From assembly GCA_963801855.1 (NCBI GenBank), contig CAWDGK010000004.1:1-64000 (forward strand): a DNA stretch of 64,000 nucleotides, given 5' to 3'. The notes under the pieces were generated by a model. It was given only the letters and a program-made list of their open reading frames with translations, was not told the DNA's origin and made no database searches. Shown piece after piece: positions 47,111 through 59,697 of the stretch. This DNA comes from JACDAN01 sp963801855. Its GTDB lineage: Bacteria > Actinomycetota > Thermoleophilia > Gaiellales > Gaiellaceae. Both the position numbers and the translations under genes were made by a program. The first letter of the stretch is position 1, and each line of letters opens with the position of its first letter.

Positions 47111-49386
47111 GTGGCGGCTGGCACGAGCGCAAGCTGCGATCTAATCGTCGATGAGGATCGCTGGGTAAGCGCCACCTTCCCACGCTCGGCGCCGGCACCG
47201 GAGAAGGGACGGATCACGGTCTCGATCGTCGGAGGCGTCGGCGGGAGCGTCGCGAGCGTGCCCGCGGGCATCGCGTGCGGCGCCAACTGCGAAGTCGACT
47301 TCAACCAAGGCGCGGTCGTCCAACTGACGGCGACACCTGCTGCGGGTTACCGCGTTGCGAACTGGGGCGCGCGGTGCCAGACGTTCCCCGCCCCAGAGAC
47401 GTGCACGGTGGCCGCGGTCTCCATCCAGACCGTCAACGTCGAGTTCGAGCGGATCCGCCACCCCGTCGAGGTCGACCCCTACGGCGCCGGCAGCGGCCGC
47501 GTGACGAGCGACGTCGGATCGATCGACTGCCTCCCCGCCTGCACCGACTACTACCTCCCCGGGACCGTGGTGACCTTCACCGCGACACCGGATCCGGGAT
47601 CGATCTTCAAGGGTTGGAGTCACTGCGCCGATCCGACCGTGCTGACGTGTGCGGTGACCGTCGACGGCCCGGAGTCGGTCGGCGCGCGCTTCGAGCGCGC
47701 GTTCACTCTGACCGTCGGCGGCGAACGGCAGCGGTACCGTGGCCGGCGACGGCATCAACTGCGGCGAGGACTGCGCCGAGACCGTGCAGGAAGGAAACGG
47801 CATCCAGCTCCAGGCCCAGCCGGCGGCCGGGTGGATCTTCGACGGCTGGGACGGCGCCGACTGCGACGACTCGATCCCGTTCTGCACCGTGACAGTCGAC
47901 GAGGACAAGCACGTGGTCGCGAACTTCGCGATCCAGATCGACGCCGAGATCCGCCAAGACCCGAAGTCGCTCTTCCTCAACTTCAACCGGCCCGGGACAG
48001 CACGCATCACCTGCCCAGACGGCGCGCTGAAGGTGAACGGCCTGGATCCGAGGCCGGCCCCGATCTCGTGCTCGGAGGTCACAGGCTTCATCTCCGCGAT
48101 CGGCAGCGACGGCAACGACACGTTCGACCTCACCGCGCTCCAGCCCGGCATGTTCGGCCCCGACGTCTTCACGAGCATGCAAGGCCGCAACGGGAACGAC
48201 ACCGTCCTCGGCGGGAAGCTTGACGACCACCTCTTCGGACAGGACGGGGACGACATGATCTGGGGCGGCGAGGGGGACGACAGCTCTCGGAGGGGGCACC
48301 CCCGCCGGGGTCGACGATCTGTACGGCGGACCCGGAACCGACACCGTCTGGCTCAGCGGAACCGAGGGGGACGACACGATCGCGCCGGACTTGCCCGATG
48401 GAGGGTTCGAAACGCCGGCCGCCGTCACGAGATACACAGAGGCGGAGAACCTGATCCTCGAAGGGCTCGGCGGCAACGACCAGTTGACGGGGCGAGGCGG
48501 CGACGACTGGATCATGGGCGGCGGCGGCCTCGACACGATCGTCGGCGGGTCAGGCAACGACGCGCTCCAGGACGCGGCCGGCGGCGCCTCGATGACAGGC
48601 GGGGCGGGCGACGACACCTTCCAGGTCGACGGGGCCGCCGCGACGATGGACGGCCAGCAAGGTGCCGATACGTACTACCAGTGGTTGCCCGCGGACTCGG
48701 CGATGACCATTCTGGACACTGGCAGGGTGGGCGAGGACCGGATCGCGTTCCCGACCAACCGGCCCGATTTCTGTGAAAGCCCCACGGTCTTCTCCGCGAC
48801 CGCGATCGTCCGCGAGACGGCTCGTGTCGACTATTCGGGGATCGACGTTCTGCCGTGCGGCCAGAAGTTCGAGCACACGGTCTTCGTGAATCCGGCCGGC
48901 AACGGGGCAGGCACCGTAACGAGTTCCCCCGTGGGGATCTCGTGCGGTGACGACTGCAACGGAAACTTTCCGCACGGGACGATCGTGACGTTGACGGCTG
49001 CCCCCGCCGGAAACTCCGTCTTCGCCGGGTGGAGCGGCGCGTGCTCGGGGTCGGGCCTCACCTGCGACCTTGCGATCAACGACGCGAAGCTGGTGACTGC
49101 GACGTTCACGCTGGCGGTGGCGCAGCCTCCTCCCGCGAGCCCGCCGCCGCCGCCCACGTCTCCTCCGCCTCCGCCTCCACCTCCACCTCCGCCTCCTGCC
49201 CCTGCGCCGCGGCCGAATGCGACGCCCAAGCCGGTGAAGCTCGCCGTCTGCCACAACGGTCGCACGAAGAAGCTGACGAAGAAGCAGATCGCCGCCCTGA
49301 AAAAGCAGATCGCGAAGTCGAAGAAGAAGCCGAAGCCCAAGCTGACGATGGGCGCCTGCAAGAAGAAGCCCAAGAAGAAGGGCTAG
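47111..49386 (+). CDS. Secreted InlB-type-repeat/RTX protein with Lys-rich C-terminal tail; frameshifted, N-terminus unclear
   Basis: The frame is readable from GTG 47111, already inside a beta-grasp repeat (SCDLIVDEDRWVSATF). Four InlB-B-like repeats follow, each with a G-x-C-G...C, GW and D-x-x-V-x-A-x-F pattern (about 47210-47690, 47720-47935, and again 48880-49115). Between them are RTX nonapeptides (GNDTVLGGKLDDHLFGQDGD; GGNDQLTGRGGDDWIMGGGG), which bind calcium once secreted. A Pro linker leads to a tail VCHNGRTKKLTKKQIAALKK then KPKPKLTMGACKKKPKKKG. Indels lie near 47718 and 48290. About 760 aa. A surface adhesin- or lattice-like role is likely. The tail is almost identical to that of the protein ending at 55968. 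Confidence 0.75.
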
Positions 49387-49401
49387 CTCTAAGCTGGCCC
49401 G

Positions 49402-50634
<1,233 letters not shown>

Positions 50635-50636
50635 CG

Positions 50637-50654
50637 AAATAGGCCGTTCGGCCC
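50637..50654 (+). promoter_or_regulatory. Palindromic motif upstream of an RTX exoprotein gene (copy 2)
   Basis: AAATAGGCCGTTCGGCCC, 80 bp before GTG 50717 and directly after the fabF stop, differs at only two positions from the copy at 46548. A GGAGGGAGG ribosome site (50702-50710) precedes the start. Confidence 0.55.
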
Positions 50655-50716
50655 ATTGAGGCCGACCGCACAAAGTGCCATTGTGTCCGCGAAGGGTTCC
50701 TGGAGGGAGGTTCAGT

Positions 50717-53700
50717 GTGCGGCACAGTCTGAGGTGGGGTCTGGTCGCTAGCGCTGCTTGCGCTCGCCTGGTCCACGCCTGCGTTCGCTCGACGGTCGGC
50801 AAGACGGGCTCGACGCTCACGTACACCGCAGCGCCGACGCGAGAACTGAACAACCTCGTGATCAGCGAGACGGCGACCCAGTACATCTTCTTCGAGGCGA
50901 ATCCGGCCGTGACACCGTCCGCGAGCCCGACGAGCGGCTGCACGACTCCCACCGCGGACGACGGTCGCGCTGCCCCAAGACAGGAATCACGGCTTTCCAC
51001 GATCGACCTCCTCGACCTGGCGAACGCCGCCACGCAGAATGTCGCACTTCCGACGACGTTCATCGGGGGCAGCGTCAACGACGACTTCACGGGTGGCGGC
51101 GCCAACGACACCTTCACGCTCGGCACCGGGTCGAACGAGGCGTCCGGCGGCGGCGGGAACGACGTCTTCAATTCGAGCACGGGCGCCGACACGCTGATCG
51201 GCGGCACCGGCGACGACGTCTTTAAGCAGGGGACGGCGGCCGACGGCACGGACACCCTCACCGGGAACAGTGGCACGGACACCGTGGAGTACAACCAGCG
51301 CACGGCGCCGCTCACGATCGCCCAAGATGACAACGCCGGCGACGGGGCGGCGGGTGAGAACGACAAGGTCAACGACGACATCGAGATCGTCAGGTCGGGG
51401 TCGGGCGCTGACTCGGTCAGCGGCGATGCCTGCGACAGCGTCATCTACGGCGGCGGTGGCAACGACACGCTGAACGGCTCTGTTGGAGGGCTCAGATCTT
51501 GTCTCGGCCGCGTCGGCGTTCGGCTTCACGGACAACGACACGCTCTTCGGGGAGGCCGGCAACGACACGCTCAACGGCGGCGGCGACGACGACACGCTCG
51601 ACGGCGGGAGCGAGAACGACACCCTGAACGGCGGGGCCGGCAACGACACGCTTCGCCGGCGGCTCCGGCGCAGACGTGTTCAACGGCCTCGACGGCGTTG
51701 GCACCGACACCGGCATCGACACCGCGTTGTGTCGGCCGGGACGTACACGATCGACGATGTCGGCGAACGACGCCGGCGGCGACAACGTCAAGACCGACGT
51801 CGAGAACCTGACGGTGGTCGGCAGTGGCAACGCCAACGTCACAGGCAGCGCCGTGGCGAACGTTCTCACCGGCGGCGACGGGAACGACGAGCTCCACGGC
51901 GGCAACGGGATCGACGTCGCTGAACGGCGGCGACGGCAACGACACGCTCGACGGCGGCGAGACGGACGATGACACCATGAACGGCGGGCCGGGCACCGAC
52001 ATCGCGTCGTACCTGGGTCGCGACCAGCGGATCACGGCCACGCTCGACGGCATTCGCAACGACGGGGGCGGCAGCGAGAACGACCTGATCGCGGCTGATG
52101 TCGAGGGGCTGGTCGGCGGCGACTTCGCCCTTCCGCCGTCGTTTCCGGACGGCGGCGACATGCTGATCGGCAACGACGGGCCGAACTACATCGACGGCAC
52201 GCGCGGCAACGACGTCATCGACGGCGGCGGCGGGCGACGACACGCTGCGCGGCGGCGCAACCGACGTCGACGAGCGACGGGGACATCGACGACGACATCG
52301 ATCCGCGGTGGAACGGGCAACGACTCGATCGACGGCGACGACGGCAATGACGACGTCTACGGCGGCCCCGGGAACGACAACATCGGCGACAGCGGTGGGT
52401 TCTTCAACTCGTACGACAGCGACGACACGCTCAGGGGCGAGGACGGGGACGACATCGTCGACGGCGGCTGAGATCAACGACATCATCGACGGCGGGCCGG
52501 GTACCGACGCTCTCGGACGAGAGACGACAACAGCGACGACTTCTAGCGGTGGTGACGGAACGGACTCCGGACTGGCGTCGGCTCTGCGAACTGCGATCCG
52601 CTGCCCGTGCACGCGGAATCGAGGTCTCGCTCGACAACGCCAGTGACGACGGGCCCGACGGAGAGGACAACGTCAGGTCCGACATCGAGAACGTCACGAT
52701 CGTCGCGAACGCAGGGGTCTGGAGCAACGACACGATCAGCGGGACGACGACCGCGTCAACGTCCTGATCGGCGGCGGTGGCACCGACACGATCGAGGGCG
52801 GCGCGGGGAACGACGTCGTCGACGCCCGCTCGCCGGACGCCGCGGGCGCCGCGACGCTCGACGGCGGGTCCGGCTCGGACACGATCTACGGCGGCAACGG
52901 CGCCGACGTCATCACCGGTGACTCGGGCGACGACGTCATCGACGGCGGGCCCGGCGGCGACTCGATCAGCGGCGGCTCGCACGGCGCGTTCGGCGGCTTC
53001 CTCGTCACGGGCGACACCGTTACGTACGCCTTGCGCACCGCCGCCGTGACCGTGATTCTGGACGGCGTCGCGAACGACGGGGTCTCGGGCGAGGGCGACA
53101 ACGTCCAGTCGGACGTCGAGACGGTGCTGGGCGGATCCGGGAGCGACACGCTTCGCGGCGGGACCGCCAATGCGCTGAACACGTTCGTCGGCGGCGCCGG
53201 CAACGACGTCCTCGACGGCGGTCCGGCGCGCGACCGGCTCGACGGAGGCGCCGGGACCGACATGGTCGACTACTCGGCCAAGACAACGGCGGTGACGGTG
53301 AACCTCGCCGTTCCGGACGGCGACGGCACGGCCGGCGAGAACGACGACGCCCTTGCCGATCGAGAACGTCACGGGCGGATCGGCCGGCGACTCGCTCACG
53401 GGTACATGACGTCGCCAACGTCCTGCTCGGCGGCGGCGGCGCGGACACACTCAACGGCGCGCGGTGCGAACGACACGCTCGACGGCGGCACCGGCGGCGA
53501 CACGATGAACGGCGGCGACGGCGTCGACGTCGTCGACTACTCCGCGCGGACGGCGAGCGTCACTGCCGACCTCGACGGCGACACCGACGACGGCAGTCGC
53601 GGGCGAGAACGACCGCCTCGGGCTCGGATGTCGAGAACATCCACGGAGGCTCGGGCAACGACACGCTGAGCGGGAACGGCGCCGCACAACGTCCTGACCG

Positions 53701-55968
53701 GGAACGCCGGCAACGACACGTTCGTCGGCGGCCTCGGGCATCGACACCCTGCAGGGCGGGGAAGGCAACGACCGGCTCGCGGCGGGAGCGTGGTCCGACG
53801 GCGCGGACAGCTTCTCGGCCGGAGGCGGGGTGCGACGAGGCCGACTACTCGGCTCGGGTCAGCGGCGGTCACGCTCGACCTCACCGGCGGCGTCGCGGAC
53901 GGCGAGAGCCGGCGAAGGCGACACGTCTCCGGTCGACACCGAGACTCCTCAAGGGGCGGCCTCGGCGACGACGTCGATCCGGGGAGGCTCCGTCGTCGTT
54001 CACACGATCTACGGGTGCGGCCGGGAACGACCAGATTCACGGGCGGCTCGTTCAACGATGTCCTCTTCGGCGGCCCCGGCGGCGACACGTTCGCGGCCGG
54101 CGGAGGACAGGACCGCGTCGACTACTCCGATCGCACCGAGCCGCTCACGATCGACCAGGACGGCGTTGCCGACGACGGAGCGTTCCTCGAGGGTGACAAC
54201 GTCCAGGGCGACATCACGCTCGTGTACGGCGGCTCGGGCGACGACCGGCATCACCGGAAGCGCGATCGCGAACATCCTCTCCGGCGGGCCCGGACGACGA
54301 CCGGCTGAACGGCGCCGCGCGCAACGACACGTTGCGCGGAGACGCCGGGAACGACGTGCTCGAAGCCGACGCGAACAAGGACGACCTCGTCGGCGGAGAC
54401 GGGATCGACACGGCCGACTACTCGGCGCGAACGGCGCGCCGTCCGCATCGACCTCGACGACACCGCCGACGACGGAGACGATCGCGTCTGCCGAGAACGA
54501 CAACGTTCTCGACCGACGTGGAGAACGTGCTCGGCGGTTCCGGCGAACGGACACGCTCATCGGGCGACGCCGACGCGAACCTGCTTCGAGGCGGCGGACG
54601 GCGCCGACACGCTCGCCGGAGCTGCTGGCGACGACCGGCTCCACAGCCGCGACGGTGGCGCGGACACCGCCGCTCGACTGCGGAGACGGCGCCGACACGC
54701 TTGCCTCCGACGCCGCGATCCTGCAGCCACCGGCTGCGAGGCACGCGGCAGGACGCGACGTTCAGTCCGCCCGTCAACACCGAGGCGCCGGAGCTGTTCG
54801 GCACGCCCGAGATCGGCGAGACGTTCACGGCCACGGCGGGCACGTTCACGGGCGTCGAGCCGATCGCGTACGAGTTCCAGTGGCAGCGGTGCGCCGGCAC
54901 GTGCGCGCCGATTCAGGGCGCGGTCGGTCAGACGTACACGGCGAGCCGTGGCCGATCTCGGCCAGACGCTCGCCGTCGTGGTCGTCGCGTCGAACGAGGA
55001 CGGCTCCGCCTCGGCGTCCTCGACGGAGAGCGAGGCGATTCGAGAAGGGCCGCCACCGGCCCTCGAAGTAACCGACGCCACGGTCGTGGAGGGTGACACG
55101 GGGTCGACGATGGCCGTTTTCGACCTGTCCTTGTCGAAGGCGCACATGCGGCCTGTGACCGTCGAGTGGGTGACGGCAGACGACTCGGCGACGGCGGACT
55201 CGATTACGACGCGGCCAGCGGATCCATCGACTTCCCGGCAGGCTCGACGACGGGCACGATCGCCGTCGAAGTCACCGGCGACCACGCGGACGAGGCGAAC
55301 GAGCGGTTCTTCGTCGACCTTACGAATCCGTCGGAAGCAACGCTTTCGGACGCGCAGCTCGAAGGCTCGATCACCGATGACGACACAGCCCCTGCAGCGA
55401 CCGCCGGAGCGACGACGGACGTCGGCGAGACCTCGGCGACACTGAACGGAACCGTCACGCCCCACGGCAAGGACACGTCGTACCGCTGGGATTACGGGAC
55501 GACGATCGCCTACGGCACGAGCTCCGACCCGGTCGACCTGGCCCCGGACGCCGGCGCAACGGCCGTCTCTCTGCCCGCTGTCGGGTCTCTCGCCCGGCAC
55601 GCAGTACTTCTTCCGGCTCGTCGCCTCGAGCCTCGCGGGAAGCGTGGAGAGCCCCGGGTCGTTCACGACCGCCTCACGCTCACCGCCGCCACCGCCTCCT
55701 CCGCCACCACCGCCGCCTCCGCCCCACCGCCGCCTCCGCCACCGCCACCGCGCCTCCGGCCAATCCGCCTCCGCCTCCGCCTCCGCCTGCGCGGCCCCCC
55801 GCCAAGCCGCCCGCGAAGAAGTACGCGGTCTGCCACAGCGGCCGGACGAAGAAGCTCACGAAGAAGCAGATCGCTGCGCTTCGCAAGCAGATCGCGAAGT
55901 CGAAGAAGAAGCCGAAGCCCAAGCTGACGATGGGCGCCTGCAAGAAGAAGCCCAAGAAGAAGGGATAG
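50717..55968 (+). CDS. Very large secreted RTX protein with Ig-like, Calx-beta, FN3-like domains and Lys-rich tail; many frameshifts
   Basis: GTG 50717 follows a strong ribosome site (GGAGGGAGG) and starts VRHSLRWGLVASAACARL, a signal peptide. From about 51060 to 54720 the DNA encodes dozens of RTX calcium-binding nonapeptides (GGxGNDxLxG, such as GGGGNDVF and GGAGNDTL), interleaved with VDYSxRTxxVTxxLDG segments. Next are an Ig-like domain (about 54770-55040), a Calx-beta domain (55060-55385, VVEGDTGSTMAVFDLSLSKA and DEANERFFVDLTNPSEATLS), an FN3-like domain (55395-55675), a Pro linker and the tail VCHSGRTKKLTKKQIAALRK ending GACKKKPKKKG. At least fifteen frame changes occur. The repaired length is about 1750 aa. 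Likely exported and folded on calcium as a surface or matrix protein. Confidence 0.78.
51060..54720 (+). repeat. RTX (GGxGNDxLx) nonapeptide repeat array
   Basis: A long array of about 27-bp repeats, GGCGGC..GGCAACGACACGCTC in style, encodes hemolysin-type calcium-binding nonapeptides grouped in blocks of two to five and separated by about 60-residue spacers. High internal identity probably explains the density of apparent indels here. Confidence 0.9.
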
Positions 55969-55999
55969 CTCGACCTCGTTCGCGGACTAGTCTCCGCGC

Positions 56000-56646
56000 A
56001 TGGCCTTCATCGTCGACGAAGACGTCGAGCGCTACGCCGCCGAGCACTCCACGCCCGACGCGGACTTCTTCCGTCGGCTCGAGGAGGAGACGCGCGCCAA
56101 CACGAGCGCGCCGCAGATGATGGTCGGGCCGCTCGAGGGGCAGTTTCTCGGCTGGCTCGTCCGGCTCTCCGGGGCCAGAGCGGGTGCTCGAGATCGGCAC
56201 GTTCACCGGCTACTCGTCCATCTCGATGGCGCTCTCGCTGCCCGAGGGCGGCCGGATCACGAGCCTCGACGTGAACGAGGAGACGACGGCCGTCGCCCGC
56301 CGCTACGCGGAGGAGGCCGGCGTCGCTCGACCGCATCGACTACCGCGTGGGGGACGCACTTGCGGAGCTCGAGCGTCTGGAGGGGCCGTTCGACCTCGTC
56401 TTCATCGACGCCGACAAGGAGAACTACGTCGGCTACTACGAGGCCGTGCTCAACAAGCTGGCGGACGACGGCTTCATCGTCGCCGACAACGTCCTCTGGT
56501 CGGGCCGGGTGCTCGAAGAGGAGGGAGACGAGAGCACGATGGCGATCAAGGCCTTCAACGACCACGTGGCGGCGGACGCCAGGGTCGAGTGCCTGATGCT
56601 CAGCGTGCGCGACGGGATGACGCTGATCCGACGGCGTCCGGCGTAA
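56000..56646 (+). CDS. Class I SAM-dependent O-methyltransferase (family 3, CCoAOMT-like); two frameshifts
   Basis: ATG 56000 gives MAFIVDEDVERYAAEHSTPD; after indels near 56180 and 56325 the pieces VLEIGTFTGYSSISMALSLP (SAM motif I), DYRVGDALAELERLEGPFDL, VFIDADKENYVGYYEAVLNK (metal-binding DADK) and GFIVADNVLWSGRV follow in family order. About 215 aa, normal length. Such enzymes methylate catechol-type or similar hydroxyls using SAM and a divalent metal; substrate unknown. Its 3' end overlaps the convergent HAD gene by about 46 bp. Confidence 0.88.
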
Positions 56647-57269
56647 GCTCGGCGAGCGAGCCCAAGCGGACGTCGACCAGCGCGAGCACCTCTTCGGGAG
56701 GCGGGAAGTGCGCGTTCGGGATCGCGATCACCCTCATCCCGGCAGCCGACGGCGGAGCGGATTCCGTTCGCAGAGTCCTCGACGGCTACCGCCTGTCCCG
56801 GCGCGACGCCCAGTCTCCGCGCCGCCTCGAGGTAGACGTCCGGGGCCGGCTTGCCGCGCTCGACCTCCTCGGACGACACCGTGACGCCGAAGAGGCCGGC
56901 GACTCCCATCCTCTCGAGCGCGAGGTCGATGAGCGGGCGGTTCGAGGACGACGCGAGGCCGAGCGGCCAGCGTTCGGCCATCCGGTGCACCGCGTCCACC
57001 GCGCCCTCGAGCACCGGCAGCTCGTCCCGGTACCGCTCCTGCATCCGCTCGACGACGAGCCGATTCAGCTCCTCGGGCGGCTCGGAGAGGCCGAGCTCCT
57101 CGTGGAGGTAGCGCGACCACTCGGTCGAGCTCATGCCCATCATGTCGGCCTGCGCCCGGTCGTGCCAGCGGCCGCCGCGCTCCCGTACGAGCGCCTCGCG
57201 GACCTCGTCCCAGACCTGCTCGGTGTCGATCAGCAGGCCGTCGAGGTCGAAGACGACGGCCTCGATCAC
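56600..57269 (-). CDS. HAD-superfamily hydrolase, beta-phosphoglucomutase/phosphatase-like; one frameshift
   Basis: ATG 57269 starts MIEAVVFDLDGLLIDTEQVW (nucleophile Asp motif DxDG). GLASSSNRPLIDLALERMGV carries the motif-II Ser, EEVERGKPAPDVYLEAARRL the motif-III Lys, and AVAVEDSANGIRSAV motif IV. An indel near 56755 is followed in the other frame by AAGMRVIAIPNAHFPPPEEV and a stop at 56600. About 222 aa. It likely dephosphorylates a sugar or other small phosphate ester. The downstream flavin-reductase gene overlaps its start region on the same strand. Confidence 0.88.
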
Positions 57270-57733
57270 AGGTCGCGGTACGCCTGACTCACGTACGCGA
57301 GCGGCCGGTCGCTCGGGCCGGCGTCGGCCGACTCGATCTCGCCGACGAAGAACGTGTGCGAGCCGGCGGGGTGCTGGGCATGGACCCTGCCGCGCAGCCA
57401 GCCGACCGAGCCGGCGAGGAGCGGAGGGCCGGCCTCGTCGAGGACCTCGATTCCTTGCCAGAGGCCGATCGGCGGGACCCCCCGGGCGAAGTGCTGAGCC
57501 ACGTCCTCCTGCCCGGCCGAGAGGAGGCTGATTCCGAAACTGGAGGCCTGCCGGAGAAGCTCGTGGAGCGCCGCGTCGGTTCGGATGGCGAAGCCGACGA
57601 GCGGTGGATCGATCGACAGGGAGACGAGCGTCCCGAGCGTCAGCCCCAGCCGCTCTCCGTCGAGGTCGACGGTGACGACCGCGACCCCGGCGGGAAACCG
57701 CCGCATGACGTTGCGGAGGTCTTCGCCTTCCAC
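57266..57733 (-). CDS. Flavin reductase-like FMN-binding protein
   Basis: ATG 57733 encodes 155 aa: RNVMRRFPAGVAVVTVDLDG, GLTLGTLVSLSIDPPLVGFA and FGISLLSAGQEDVAQHFARG, ending with the AGSHTFFVGEIESAD segment. This is the HpaC/flavin-reductase-like split-barrel family that supplies reduced FMN/FAD to monooxygenases or acts as an FMN protein. It overlaps the HAD gene start by ATGA-type coupling. No partner monooxygenase is visible. Confidence 0.88.
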   Translation of the reverse strand: MEGEDLRNVMRRFPAGVAVVTVDLDGERLGLTLGTLVSLSIDPPLVGFAIRTDAALHELLRQASSFGISLLSAGQEDVAQHFARGVPPIGLWQGIEVLDEAGPPLLAGSVGWLRGRVHAQHPAGSHTFFVGEIESADAGPSDRPLAYVSQAYRDL

Positions 57734-57734
57734 C

Positions 57735-58622
57735 TCAGTGCTTCCGGCAAAGCCGGTCGCCTGCGGTAACCCGGTCCTGCAGGGCGTTCATCGCCCGCTC
57801 GTGCGCCACGTGCTGCTGGTTTCGCGGGTTGTAGTCGGGAACCGCATCGAGGTAGCGAACCACGTCCGGCGTCACGCCGGGCCCCTCGACTGTCAGTCGG
57901 TACCGTCGCCCGTGGCCGGCGCTCGACCGGCTGCCTCGGGCGCGGAAGGTGTAGCAGAAGGTTCCCGTCGGCCTGTGCGTCACGAACGCGTTCTCGCGGC
58001 GCCACCCCGGGCCGTACGCGGAGCCGAGCGTGTCGACGTAGACGAGCTTCCCGTACTTGTCGAGCCGGGCACCCTGGCGCGTCGTTCGGAAGCCGTGGAC
58101 CGGCCGCCCTCGGTAGGTGTACCGCCCGAAGAGATGGTGGAAGCGGCCGTTCCAGGACCAGTCCGACCACGCCTCCACAACCGCGAGCGGGCCGGTCCAG
58201 TGCGAGAGATGGAGCGCCCAGGCGCGCTGCTGCCGGGTGCGGGGAGGGAAACCGAGGAGCGGAGTCTTCCGCCGGAAGCGCTGAACCGCCCAGTACGAGC
58301 CGTCTGGGGCGCGGCAAGCAGTCACGAGCCAGGGGAGCGGGGGCCCGTCATAGCGGAGACATGCATTCGAGATCGGCTTCGCGTCCCGTCGAATCCGAAA
58401 CTGGACCTGCGGGACGCTTGGATTCGGGAACCGTGCATTGATCGCACCCCAGGCGCGGACGCGCCAGAGGCGGCCGTGGGCCCGGTAGGTCAGGACCGCC
58501 GTCTTTCCGCTGCTCGTCACCGCCAACCGAACGCCGGTGGCATCACGATCGATCAGCTGTGACGCCGAGGCCGGCGGCGTGAGCACTGTGGCTATGAAGG
58601 CGACGAATACGAGTCGGCGCAC
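57735..58622 (-). CDS. Secreted protein, paralogue A of a tandem pair
   Basis: 295 aa: signal peptide (MRRLVFVAFIATVLTPPASA) then a mature region with SQLIDRDATGVRLAVTSSGK, RVRAWGAINARFPNPSVPQV, ACRAPDGSYWAVQRFRRKTP, LHLSHWTGPLAVVEAWSDWS, YGPGWRRENAFVTHRPTGTF and VAHERAMNAL near the end. It is rich in Trp and has conserved Cys. No known family recognised. It is about half identical to the adjacent gene at 58659-59612, clearly a tandem duplicate. Secreted; function unknown. Confidence 0.82.
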   Translation of the reverse strand: MRRLVFVAFIATVLTPPASASQLIDRDATGVRLAVTSSGKTAVLTYRAHGRLWRVRAWGAINARFPNPSVPQVQFRIRRDAKPISNACLRYDGPPLPWLVTACRAPDGSYWAVQRFRRKTPLLGFPPRTRQQRAWALHLSHWTGPLAVVEAWSDWSWNGRFHHLFGRYTYRGRPVHGFRTTRQGARLDKYGKLVYVDTLGSAYGPGWRRENAFVTHRPTGTFCYTFRARGSRSSAGHGRRYRLTVEGPGVTPDVVRYLDAVPDYNPRNQQHVAHERAMNALQDRVTAGDRLCRKH

Positions 58623-58658
58623 GGGACCCCCCGCGCGCCGACTCTAGCGATTCGTCTC

Positions 58659-59612
58659 TTAGTGGTGCGAGCAGAGCTTGTCGTTCAGGCCGTCCAGGAT
58701 GCTGTTCATGGACGCCTCGTGCGCGACGTGCTCGGGATTCAGGGGGCTGAAGGCGTCGAGGCCCTTCCCCTCCCATTTGACATCCGGCGTCACGCCCGGC
58801 CCTTCGACCGTCATGCGGTACGCCTTGCCGGTACCGGGGCCGCGAAGGCCTCCGCTGTAGCCGCTGGGATGCGCGTAGCCGCCTTCGAGCGGGTTGCGGG
58901 CGCGGAAGTTGTAACAGAACGCGCCTGTTCCCTTGTGCGTCACGAACGAGTTCTCGCGACGCCAGCCCGGGCCGTGCTTCGAGCCGAACGTGTCCAGGTA
59001 GATCAGGCGGCCGTACTTGTCCTTCCGGGCTCCGAACTGGTTGGTCTTGAACCCGTGAACCGGCCGCCCGAGATAGGTCAGGCGTCCGAAGATGTGGTGG
59101 TTCCGGCCGTTCCAGGACCAGTCCGTCCAGCCCTCGAGGAGCGCGAGCGGCCCCTTCCAGTGGGACAGGTGAAGCGCGTGGGCACGCTGCTCCGGAAGCC
59201 AGGGGAGCATGCCGAGGTTCGGAAGCGCACGCTGCCACTGCTGGAGGGCCCAGTACGACCCGTCCGGTGCCTTGCAGGCAGTCACGACATGGACGAGCGG
59301 AGGCCCGTCGTAGGGACGGCAGGCGTTCGCGAACCTGAGCTTCTTGCCGAACGTTCCCCAGCCGCCGGCGCGATCGAGCCGGAACTGGACCTGCTTGCGA
59401 GCCTTGGTCGGATGGAGCGCGTTCAGCGCGCCCCAGGCGAGCACGTCCCAGCGTCGGCCGTGGGCGTTGTAGCTGACCATCGCCTTGCCGTCACGCGAGA
59501 CCTTGAGCTTGATGTTCATGGCATTGCGGTCGATCAGCTGCGACGCCGAGGCAGTGCCGGCGAGGCTGAGTGAGCTGACGACCACGATCGAGAGCGCGAC
59601 GAAACGGCGCAA
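58659..59612 (-). CDS. Secreted protein, paralogue B of a tandem pair
   Basis: 317 aa with signal peptide (VALSIVVVSSLSLAGTASAS) and the same motif order as its neighbour: SQLIDRNAMNIKLKVSRDGK, DVLAWGALNALHPTKARKQV, ACKAPDGSYWALQQWQRALP, LHLSHWKGPLALLEGWTDWS, GPGWRRENSFVTHKGTGAFC, VEGPGVTPDVKW and VAHEASMNSILDG. It has an extra Gly/Tyr-rich insert (about residues 235-255) absent from paralogue A. Same strand, 36-bp gap, probably one transcript. Family not recognised. Confidence 0.82.
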   Translation of the reverse strand: MRRFVALSIVVVSSLSLAGTASASQLIDRNAMNIKLKVSRDGKAMVSYNAHGRRWDVLAWGALNALHPTKARKQVQFRLDRAGGWGTFGKKLRFANACRPYDGPPLVHVVTACKAPDGSYWALQQWQRALPNLGMLPWLPEQRAHALHLSHWKGPLALLEGWTDWSWNGRNHHIFGRLTYLGRPVHGFKTNQFGARKDKYGRLIYLDTFGSKHGPGWRRENSFVTHKGTGAFCYNFRARNPLEGGYAHPSGYSGGLRGPGTGKAYRMTVEGPGVTPDVKWEGKGLDAFSPLNPEHVAHEASMNSILDGLNDKLCSHH

Positions 59613-59697
59613 GACGACCCCTCTTTCTGAGAACCGCAGGACACCCGTTCAATCGGCCTCCGTGCCGCAAAGTTGACCCCGAACGAGGGAGTGGGCC

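Noticed and set aside
51060..54720. CRISPR-like or satellite repeat array
   Set aside because: Period of about 27 bp is coding (GGxGNDxLx) and in phase with a protein; no constant repeats with unique spacers.
50717..55968. Several separate small RTX genes
   Set aside because: RTX blocks, spacers, Calx-beta and tail form one continuous domain order across frames; no internal ribosome sites or signal peptides are seen.
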